Below are positions 1-4,968 of a stretch of 7,712 bases of DNA, piece by piece. The DNA is from Pleurocapsa sp. MO_226.B13. Its GTDB lineage: Bacteria; Cyanobacteriota; Cyanobacteriia; Cyanobacteriales; Xenococcaceae. Each line of letters begins with the position of its first letter. Positions within the stretch are counted from its first letter, which is position 1. The stretch spans positions 1 to 7,712 of the forward strand of contig JASJEI010000444.1 of assembly GCA_030064795.1 (NCBI GenBank), given 5' to 3'. The notes below the pieces were generated by a model, which was given only the letters and a program-made list of their open reading frames with translations, ran no database searches and was not told the origin of the DNA. A program made the translations under genes and the position numbers.

Positions 1-174
1 GTAAGTAAGACCTACATGACCAGAGTTGAGGGAGAAAATACTCGTCTTAGACATTATTTAGCTAGATTACGGCGTAAGACCCTCTGCTACTCCAAGTCTG
101 TAGATATGCTTAAGTATTCCATCCGCTTGTTGCTATTTTATCTCAAGTTCAAAACTATACCTGCTTCTGTCTAA
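1..174 (+). CDS. IS1-family transposase, C-terminal part (5' end beyond window)
   Basis: Reading frame 1 is open from the left edge to TAA at 172-174 and encodes the last 57 residues of a transposase. The segment TRVEGENTRLRHYLARLRRK, followed by TLCYSKSVDMLKYSIRLLL, aligns by eye with the end of E. coli IS1 InsB ([20 protein letters not shown], then LSFSKSVELHDKVIGHYL). IS1 transposases are DDE enzymes that cut and join DNA at the element ends. The Glu in the VEGEN/IERHN segment is probably the third acidic catalytic residue, but that is family inference. The N-terminal zinc-finger/HTH part and the two Asp residues lie outside the window, so it cannot be said whether the whole gene is intact. 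The visible part has no frameshift or internal stop. It ends 90 bp before the convergent oxidoreductase gene. Confidence 0.9.
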   Translation, partial: VSKTYMTRVEGENTRLRHYLARLRRKTLCYSKSVDMLKYSIRLLLFYLKFKTIPASV

Positions 175-191
175 AGCATTACGCAATCACC
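1..191 (+). mobile_element. Right end of an IS1-family insertion sequence (partial)
   Basis: The transposase tail at 1-174 is followed by a sequence ending AATCACC at 185-191. Read inward on the minus strand it begins GGTGATTGCGTAATGC, which resembles the GGTGATG start of IS1 terminal inverted repeats. The right boundary is therefore placed at about 191, 17 bp after the transposase stop. IS1 elements make target duplications of about 8-9 bp, so the duplication would start at 192 (AACGCCAAT), but the left end lies outside the window and this cannot be tested here. The element type is well supported by the protein; the exact end is inferred. Confidence 0.6.
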
Positions 192-264
192 AACGCCAAT
201 AAAAGAAACGATCGGCAGCCACAGAGGAGAAAACCCCTTAATATTAATGGTAGTTGCCTGACAG

Positions 265-2520
265 TTAAGAGAGGGATAATGTGTAAACTAAAACAGGAAC
301 TCGTTTAAAAGCTGGTGTGCCAGAACGAGATTCAATGGGGGCATCAAAAATTACATTGACTTCTGGATAGAACATCAAAGCAGCCCCAGGACGGACTTGA
401 CCGTAAATAATCTCAATATCTTCTAGTTGACTGGCGTTACCCTTGACTATTACTCGTTCGTGTTCTTGTAAGCCCACACTTTCGGCATCTTCACGATTCA
501 TCAAGATACAATGACGATGAGTAATCCGACGATACTTATCTTCAGTACGATAAACTACCGTATTGTGTTGAGCATAACCACGCCCCGTCATCAATGCCAA
601 GACTATTCCACGAGAGTAATTATCCACGGCAAATTCTTGGGGTTGAGGTAGGTTTAAACTAGGTAAGGGAGTGACAAACATTTGTGCTTTACCTGAAGGG
701 GTAGCAAAATGAGGTTGGTTAAAGATTCTGCCACCAATCGTAAATTCTTCTTTAGTTTCATCTATGTTTGCCATTTTTTCAAACCCAGGAATGGTTTGGG
801 CGATTAATTCCCGCACGTATTTAGTATCTTGTAGCTTGCGCCAATTGACGGGATATTCGCCATGAACCCGATGGGCGAGTTCGGTCAAAAAATCTACCTC
901 GGCAATCAAGTCGGCATTTTTGAGATGGGTTCGACCTTCATCATTGAGACGGACAAAATTGTTACCCGATTCTACTGTAGTCTTATGGGGATTTTCAAAA
1001 CGATTAAAAACGGGAATAATAATTGTTTTTTCCGCTGCCAAACCATGAAAATGTCCTAAATTGGGTTTGGTAGCCAGATAAATAATAGTTTTAATTTTGC
1101 CTAAAGCTCGTTTAACCTTGTGGGAATTGGGACTTGCTGCATATAAATTGCCCCCGACACAAATTAGAGTATCTACTTTCCCCTCATCTGCTGCTGCAAT
1201 CAAAGCCTGAGCGTCATATCCTGGTACTCGACTCAGAGAACGACCCAATAATTTTTCTAAAGATTGTTGAATTTCTTGTTTGAGACGGACTGTAACCCCC
1301 ATCGAACCAAAACCCTGAACGTTAGAATGTCCCCTGACGGGCATCAATCCCGCACCGAAGCGGCCGACATTGCCAGTTAATAAAGCAGTGTTGGCAATAC
1401 TCCCGACATTATCTACCCCATTTTGTTGTTGCGTAATGCCCATCGCCCAAGCAAATACCACTTTAGGCGAATCGGCAATCATCTGGGCGGTGACTTCAAT
1501 TTCTGCTTGAGACACGCCACAAGTAGCGACAATTGTCTCCCAATCAGTAGAATTAGCATGATCGACTATATCCGACCAATTTTCGCTATGCGCTTGCAAA
1601 AATTCTCGGTCTATTTGATTCTGTTCGATTAAAGATTTCTGAATTCCGACAAATAAGGCGGTATCGCTACCAGGAATTGGTTGTAGATAAATCGAAGCAA
1701 TATCCGAACCAGTAAACAAAGATTTGATCGGAAAAGCAGGAGAAGCAAACTTAACCAAACCCCTTTCCTTGACTGGATTGATGACAATAACCTTGCCTCC
1801 TCGCTCTCGTAATTGAATCAACTCATTCATCAGACGGGGATGATTATAGGAAGCGTTAGAACCTGCTAGCACCACACAGTCAGTCGCCTTGAGGCTTTTG
1901 AGGCTGACCATTGATGTACCAGTGCCGAAAATCTGTTTTAGCCCAAAAGTTGAAGGGGCATGACAAAGATCGGAACAATCAGCAAGATTATTTGACCCCA
2001 AAGTTCGCATCATTAATTGCAATAAAAAAGCAGCTTCATTTGAAGAGCGACCCGAACTATAGGATGCTACTCTTTCTGGGTTTTTCTGGAAAGCTGTTTG
2101 GGCAATTTGATAAATTTCATCCCAACTAATTTTTTGATAGTGAGTATTACCTGAAGAAAAAATTACGGGAAAACTCCACCTCCCCAATCGATCTGCTGCT
2201 TGGGAGGTCAGTTGCTGAAGCTGTTCTATAGTTTGCTTTTCAAAGAAACTTTTCTCAATTGGAGGTTGAATTTCAGCAGAAATTGCCTCCACACTTTTCA
2301 TACAGCGTTGTAGCTTTTCTCCTTCCTCATTAGTAAATCCTCCCTTTTGTCCCCCCGTACCCCAAGAACAAGATAAGCAAGCACTTTTATGCAATAACGT
2401 CTGCCAGAGTTTAGGGCCTTCGGGAGATAGGGTGTGTTCTGCCCAATACTCAATTAAGGGCAATCCTCCCCCCATCTCTGGTGACTTCGGTTCGAGTGGC
2501 TGTTGGTTATTCTCATTCAT
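265..2520 (-). CDS. FdhF/YdeP-family molybdopterin oxidoreductase (formate dehydrogenase H-like)
   Basis: This complete 751-residue protein is the usual length for YdeP-type alpha subunits (about 750-770). It has no signal peptide or membrane segment and should be cytoplasmic. Near the N-terminus are C48-x2-C51 and C73-x-K75, the remains of the [4Fe-4S] site and electron-relay Lys of FdhF; the third FdhF cysteine is replaced (about T55). The molybdopterin domain spans roughly 110-510. It holds C186-H187 in DLCHAPS, matching the Sec140-His141 pair of E. coli FdhF, and R396 in PVRGHSNVQG, matching the catalytic Arg. TPSGKAQMF (607-615) introduces the C-terminal molybdopterin-binding domain (about 636-745), which includes the YdeP-like segment HNTVVYRTEDKYR. 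ATG at 2520 is preceded by a well-placed GAGAGG. Biochemistry is unproven: formate oxidation is possible, and E. coli YdeP is linked to acid resistance, but the true substrate and electron acceptor are unknown. No fdhD-like sulfurase gene is in the window. Confidence 0.92.
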   Translation of the reverse strand: MNENNQQPLEPKSPEMGGGLPLIEYWAEHTLSPEGPKLWQTLLHKSACLSCSWGTGGQKGGFTNEEGEKLQRCMKSVEAISAEIQPPIEKSFFEKQTIEQLQQLTSQAADRLGRWSFPVIFSSGNTHYQKISWDEIYQIAQTAFQKNPERVASYSSGRSSNEAAFLLQLMMRTLGSNNLADCSDLCHAPSTFGLKQIFGTGTSMVSLKSLKATDCVVLAGSNASYNHPRLMNELIQLRERGGKVIVINPVKERGLVKFASPAFPIKSLFTGSDIASIYLQPIPGSDTALFVGIQKSLIEQNQIDREFLQAHSENWSDIVDHANSTDWETIVATCGVSQAEIEVTAQMIADSPKVVFAWAMGITQQQNGVDNVGSIANTALLTGNVGRFGAGLMPVRGHSNVQGFGSMGVTVRLKQEIQQSLEKLLGRSLSRVPGYDAQALIAAADEGKVDTLICVGGNLYAASPNSHKVKRALGKIKTIIYLATKPNLGHFHGLAAEKTIIIPVFNRFENPHKTTVESGNNFVRLNDEGRTHLKNADLIAEVDFLTELAHRVHGEYPVNWRKLQDTKYVRELIAQTIPGFEKMANIDETKEEFTIGGRIFNQPHFATPSGKAQMFVTPLPSLNLPQPQEFAVDNYSRGIVLALMTGRGYAQHNTVVYRTEDKYRRITHRHCILMNREDAESVGLQEHERVIVKGNASQLEDIEIIYGQVRPGAALMFYPEVNVIFDAPIESRSGTPAFKRVPVLVYTLSLS

Positions 2521-2528
2521 GTGAGCTA

Positions 2529-2534
2529 CCTCTC
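2529..2534 (-). promoter_or_regulatory. Ribosome binding site of the FdhF/YdeP-like gene
   Basis: On the minus strand GAGAGG is followed by TAGCTCAC and then ATG at 2520-2518, a spacing of 8 nt. This supports the chosen start and shows that the gene can be translated independently of the TRAP genes upstream. Confidence 0.7.
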
Positions 2535-2585
2535 TAGATAATATTTGTTCGATCGCGATCCGAGTGGAGAATAGAAAATAACAGC

Positions 2586-2593
2586 GCGATCGC
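2586..2593. repeat. HIP1 octamer GCGATCGC
   Basis: Exact GCGATCGC palindrome, the highly iterated palindrome of many cyanobacterial genomes. Further exact copies in the window start at 5507, 5821, 6682, 6719 and 7253, all inside the RND gene. Confidence 0.95.
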
Positions 2594-2610
2594 TTATTCC
2601 AATTCCAGAT

Positions 2611-2721
2611 TTATAGCAGTCGAAGCAAAGGTTGAGACAATTAATACTTATCTCGCGCAAAGGCGCGAAGGCGCAAAGGGCTTTATAGATGTCCGTTGCT
2701 CCATAGTTTCGATTGCTATAA
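2611..2721. repeat. 16-bp imperfect inverted repeat
   Basis: TTATAGCAGTCGAAGC at 2611-2626 is the inverted counterpart of GTTTCGATTGCTATAA at 2706-2721, with 14 of 16 positions matching. Both mismatches put G in the left arm opposite T in the right arm, so they become G-U pairs in a plus-strand transcript. The arms enclose the left arm of the larger repeat at 2651-2680. The origin is unknown; it could be a remnant of a small non-autonomous element. Confidence 0.75.
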
Positions 2722-2836
2722 CTCTTATTCTTGTATCCTAACTTGGATAGTTAAATTGTAGATATAGTTTCAATAGATTCAACTAAACAACACCAAACAA
2801 ACAACTCTCTTTGCGTCTTCGTGCCTTTGCGTGAGA
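2651..2836. repeat. 30-bp inverted repeat with 126-bp spacer, arms built of 8-bp tandem units
   Basis: The arm at 2651-2680 begins TCTCGCGCAAAGGC. The arm at 2807-2836 ends GCCTTTGCGTGAGA. They match as inverted copies at 26 of 30 positions. The left arm contains three 8-bp units at 2655-2678: GCGCAAAG, GCGCGAAG, GCGCAAAG. The right arm holds the matching CTTTGCGT, CTTCGTGC, CTTTGCGT at 2809-2832. All four mismatches are G opposite T, so a plus-strand RNA could form an unbroken 30-bp stem. Such units resemble the short dispersed repeats common in cyanobacterial intergenic DNA. Whether this is a mobile unit (MITE-like), a transcription-blocking hairpin or two independent insertions cannot be settled here. 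Confidence 0.85.
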
Positions 2837-2881
2837 ATACCCAATACCTCAAATTAGCTAAAACAATCCACCACAAGGCTA

Positions 2882-4225
2882 TTAAATCGTCCCTGGAGAA
2901 GCACTCAAAGAAGGCAAAAAGTTAACGATCTGCGGAAAAGTAATAATCAAAGCCAAAACCAAAAGCTGTAACAAAATAAAAGGAATTGCCCCGCGATAAA
3001 TATCTTCCGTTTTAAGTTCTGGTGGTGCTACGCCTCGTAAATAAAAGAGAGCAAAGCCAAAAGGAGGAGTTAGGAAAGAAGTTTGGAGATTCGCCCCAAT
3101 CACCACTCCATACCAAACTAAATCCAAACCTAGCTGTTGGGCTACGGGGGCAAAAATTGGAATTACGATAAAGGCAATTTCAAAGAAGTCAATAAAGAAA
3201 CCCAAGATAAAGATTACCAGCATATTAACCAGCAAAAAGCCGATTGTTCCCCCAGGAATATTAATCAGGAGATTTTCCATAAACCTGTCTCCTCCCAAGC
3301 CCCTAAAAACCAAACTAAAAGCAGTCGAACCCAAGAGAATAAACATTACCATGGTGGTAATTCGCATCGTTGCATCGCACACTTCTCGCAATGCTGCCCA
3401 ATTCAACTGACGGTTGATAGCTGCTAGAATCATTGCCCCTACCGAACCCAATGCACCTGCTTCGGTGGGGGTGGCAACACCCAAGAAAATGCTCCCCAAC
3501 ACGACCACAATTAGTAGCAGGGGAGGAAGCATCACCGTTATTACTCTGATTAAAAGTTTTTTACCGCCAATTCTGACGCTGGCGGGTAAAGCGGGTGCAA
3601 CCTCTGGTTTGAGAAATGCCACTACTAATACATGAAGGGCAAAAGCCCCCGCCATCATCAACCCAGGAATTAACGAACCAATAAATAAATCCCCGACGGG
3701 AATACCCAATTGATCTCCCAAGACGACCAACACTACACTGGGAGGAATGATTTGTCCGAGCGTCCCTGATGCGACAATTACCCCCGCAGCCAATTCTTTG
3801 TGATAGCCGTAGCGCAGCATAATCGGTAAGGAAATTAGACCCATCGCCACGACAGTTGCAGCTACTACCCCCGTAGAAGCAGCCAGTAATGCCCCAACTA
3901 TGACCACGGCCAAAGCCAAACCGCCTCTAACTCTCCCAAACAGGATGCCCATCGTTTCCAATAGCTTTTCGGCAATGCCAGTTTTTTCTAGCATCGAACC
4001 GAGAAAGATAAAGTAGGGAATTGCCAACAGGGTATAGTTAGCCATGATGCCAAATATACGGCTAGGCATGGCGTTAAAGAAACTAAAGCTAAATTCTCCT
4101 ACTGCTGCGCCAATTAGGGCGAAGATAATTGCTACTCCACCCAAAGAGAAAGCCACGGGAAAACCCACGGATAATAAAACCAATGCCCCCGCAAACATTG
4201 CCATCCCCAACCAGTCATAACCCAT
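2882..4225 (-). CDS. dctM: TRAP transporter large permease subunit (DctM/GtrB-like)
   Basis: This 447-residue, very hydrophobic protein is the large membrane subunit of a tripartite ATP-independent periplasmic (TRAP) transporter, which imports organic acids or amino acids using a sodium gradient. Family features are STGVVAATVVAMG (117-129), ASGTLGQIIPPSVVLVVLG (152-170), LGVATPTEAGALG (248-260), GFFIDFFEI (342-350) and SFLTPPFGFALFYLRGVAP (383-401). Around a dozen membrane segments can be picked out by hydrophobicity. The length is slightly above classic DctM (about 425-430) and fits the group containing cyanobacterial GtrB; that subgroup call is an inference. ATG at 4225 directly follows the small-subunit stop, with AGGAGG 8 nt upstream, and the gene ends in tandem stops TAA-TAG (2884-2879). 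The substrate is undetermined because no binding-protein gene is adjacent. Confidence 0.93.
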   Translation of the reverse strand: MGYDWLGMAMFAGALVLLSVGFPVAFSLGGVAIIFALIGAAVGEFSFSFFNAMPSRIFGIMANYTLLAIPYFIFLGSMLEKTGIAEKLLETMGILFGRVRGGLALAVVIVGALLAASTGVVAATVVAMGLISLPIMLRYGYHKELAAGVIVASGTLGQIIPPSVVLVVLGDQLGIPVGDLFIGSLIPGLMMAGAFALHVLVVAFLKPEVAPALPASVRIGGKKLLIRVITVMLPPLLLIVVVLGSIFLGVATPTEAGALGSVGAMILAAINRQLNWAALREVCDATMRITTMVMFILLGSTAFSLVFRGLGGDRFMENLLINIPGGTIGFLLVNMLVIFILGFFIDFFEIAFIVIPIFAPVAQQLGLDLVWYGVVIGANLQTSFLTPPFGFALFYLRGVAPPELKTEDIYRGAIPFILLQLLVLALIITFPQIVNFLPSLSASPGTI

Positions 4226-4765
4226 TTAGTTATCCTCCTGGCTGGCACTAGTTTCTAGATATATCTGCAAATTTTTGATTGCTTCGGAGATGCCCTGAAA
4301 AATTAAAAAGATAAAAGCCAAAATAATCGCAAATTTAATCGGATAGCGCGGTAATCCGCCAGGATCGGGAGATAATTCTCGTATTCTCCAAGAATTGACC
4401 ACCGTTCCCCAGGAATAGTAAATAATCAAACTACTAAAGGGAATTAAAAATAAAATATTACCGACAAAATTAGCTAAAGCCTGACGACGATGACTCCAGC
4501 CTTTATAAAAAATATCCACCCGCACGTGTTCGTTATATTTGAGGGCATAGGCAGCACCAAACAGAAAGACTATATCGAATAGATACCACTGTATTTCGAT
4601 CAGGGCATTGGAAGTAAGATTGGTTCCAATTATCCGCCCTAAATATCTTCCCAATACATTCCACGCTCCTACTGCCACCATTAATAGTACTAGCCAGTAA
4701 GTAAGGCGACCAATCCATTCATTAATTAGATCGATCGCCCTGGCTATCTGTAATAGCTTGTTCAA
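4226..4765 (-). CDS. dctQ: TRAP transporter small permease subunit (DctQ/GtrA-like), TTG start
   Basis: This 179-residue membrane protein has four likely transmembrane helices at about 20-38, 58-76, 100-120 and 143-161, as expected for the small TRAP subunit that partners the large permease. Typical segments are IEIQWYLFDIVFLFGAAYAL (56-75), continued by KYNEHVRVDIFY (76-87), and SWRIRELSPDPGGLPRYPIK (125-144). The long loop with SPDPGGLPRYPIK points to the group containing cyanobacterial GtrA, though this is judged by eye. The start is TTG at 4765-4763. It is the only NTG codon in frame after the upstream stop, and GAGG lies 7 nt before it. The ATG about 19 nt upstream is out of frame. The stop TAA is immediately followed by the dctM ATG, so the two are almost certainly co-transcribed and translationally coupled. 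Confidence 0.9.
   Translation of the reverse strand: MNKLLQIARAIDLINEWIGRLTYWLVLLMVAVGAWNVLGRYLGRIIGTNLTSNALIEIQWYLFDIVFLFGAAYALKYNEHVRVDIFYKGWSHRRQALANFVGNILFLIPFSSLIIYYSWGTVVNSWRIRELSPDPGGLPRYPIKFAIILAFIFLIFQGISEAIKNLQIYLETSASQEDN
4234..4239 (-). promoter_or_regulatory. Strong Shine-Dalgarno of dctM inside the end of dctQ
   Basis: A perfect AGGAGG on the minus strand lies within the last codons of dctQ, 8 nt before the dctM ATG. Together with the TAA-ATG junction at 4228-4223 it fixes the dctM start and suggests coupled translation of the two subunits. Confidence 0.85.
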
Positions 4766-4772
4766 ACTTCTT

Positions 4773-4776
4773 CCTC
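4773..4776 (-). promoter_or_regulatory. Shine-Dalgarno deciding the TTG start of dctQ
   Basis: On the minus strand GAGG followed by AAGAAGT precedes TTG at 4765, a spacing of 7 nt. This supports TTG as the true start, because there is no in-frame ATG or GTG between here and the upstream in-frame stop. Confidence 0.65.
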
Positions 4777-4791
4777 GATCGCATTTTTGCC

Positions 4792-4849
4792 TAAAAATTA
4801 ATTATCACTTATCCCTTACCAGCGGTCTATTATCGGTAATTAATTTTTA
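4792..4849. repeat. Perfect 13-bp inverted repeat upstream of dctQ
   Basis: TAAAAATTAATTA at 4792-4804 and TAATTAATTTTTA at 4837-4849 are exact inverted copies separated by 32 bp. A shorter internal pair, TTACC (4816-4820) and GGTAA (4835-4839), offers an alternative fold. The left arm overlaps the predicted -10 of the dctQM promoter. It could be a regulator binding pair or an RNA/DNA hairpin, but AT-rich DNA makes chance less unlikely than the length suggests. Confidence 0.75.
4801..4829 (-). promoter_or_regulatory. Candidate sigma70-type promoter of dctQ-dctM
   Basis: On the minus strand TAGACC (4829-4824, 4 of 6 to TTGACA) is followed by a 17-bp spacer and GATAAT (4806-4801, 5 of 6 to TATAAT). 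Transcription would begin around 4794, giving a leader of about 30 nt that contains the GAGG ribosome binding site. The assignment is from consensus matching only. Confidence 0.4.
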
Positions 4850-4854
4850 TTACT

Positions 4855-4902
4855 CAATTTGTTGGATATGCTATCTTGTTTATATTCAACTTGTTGTATA
4901 TA
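4855..4902. promoter_or_regulatory. Operator-like palindrome and its 32-bp-spaced partial copy upstream of the RND gene
   Basis: TATATTCAAC (4881-4890), TT, then GTTGTATATA (4893-4902) form a hyphenated palindrome matching at 9 of 10 paired positions. A related sequence CAATTTGTTGGATATG at 4855-4870 matches CAACTTGTTGTATATA at 4887-4902 in 13 of 16 positions, exactly 32 bp (about three helical turns) away. This arrangement suits a dimeric repressor or activator binding twice on one DNA face. No regulator gene is in the window, so the family (TetR-, ArsR- or MerR-like) cannot be assigned. Confidence 0.45.
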
Positions 4903-4919
4903 AACTATTTGTATATTAA
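4891..4919 (+). promoter_or_regulatory. Candidate promoter of the RND efflux gene
   Basis: TTGTTG (4891-4896), a 17-bp spacer and TATTAA (4914-4919) form a weak sigma70-like promoter. A second possibility is TTGTTG (4859-4864), 16 bp, TATATT (4881-4886). Both overlap the operator-like palindrome, as expected for a controlled efflux gene. The matches are modest and AT-rich DNA yields such pairs easily. Confidence 0.3.
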
Positions 4920-4933
4920 ATAACTTAGTAAAT

Positions 4934-4953
4934 GGGCGAACGGCCGTTCACCC
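4934..4953. repeat. Dispersed cyanobacterial palindrome in the RND leader
   Basis: GGGCGAACGGCCGTTCACCC is a 20-bp palindrome with one mismatched pair (4937/4950). It is flanked by CTAC on the right, like the GTAGGGGCGAACGG...CCCCTAC repeats scattered through many cyanobacterial genomes. It ends 15 bp before the RND start codon, where no Shine-Dalgarno is visible. A transcript from the candidate promoters would carry this hairpin next to the ribosome entry site. Confidence 0.7.
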
Positions 4954-4968
4954 CTACTGTTTCTAATT

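Larger units (their letters stand above)
2521..2881. other. Gene-free intergenic region with repeats, between dctM and the oxidoreductase gene
   Basis: I find no credible coding sequence or RNA gene in these 361 bp. The region holds the oxidoreductase RBS at 2529-2534, a 10-bp palindrome GATCGCGATC at 2551-2560, a HIP1 octamer at 2586-2593, and two families of inverted repeats (2611-2626 with 2706-2721, and 2651-2680 with 2807-2836). Any promoter for the oxidoreductase must lie here or further upstream. A weak extended -10-like sequence, TGCTATAAA, occurs on the minus strand at 2618-2610 without a convincing -35. No GC-rich hairpin followed by a U-run is visible after the dctM stop. Confidence 0.7.

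Noticed and set aside
192..264. Terminator or small RNA between the IS end and the oxidoreductase stop
   Set aside because: Only weak short pairings (for example GCCAAT with ATCGGC) are visible, not enough to support a feature.
2651..2836. CRISPR-like array from the repeated 8-bp units
   Set aside because: The units are only 8 bp, directly abutting and without spacers, and the two arms are inverted relative to each other. This is an inverted repeat, not a CRISPR array.
2837..2881. Intrinsic terminator directly after dctM
   Set aside because: I could not find a GC-rich hairpin followed by a U-run on the minus strand. The only strong structure nearby is the dispersed inverted repeat, whose arms are 126 bp apart.
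3137..3635. Two plus-strand ORFs opposite dctM, and similar short ones opposite the oxidoreductase gene
   Set aside because: They are antisense to strongly conserved coding sequence, have low-complexity or atypical composition, and have no ribosome binding sites.
4836..4853. NtcA-like site GTA...TAC upstream of the RND and dctQ genes
   Set aside because: The half-sites GTA (4836-4838) and TAC (4851-4853) are 12 bp apart, not the 8 bp of the NtcA consensus.
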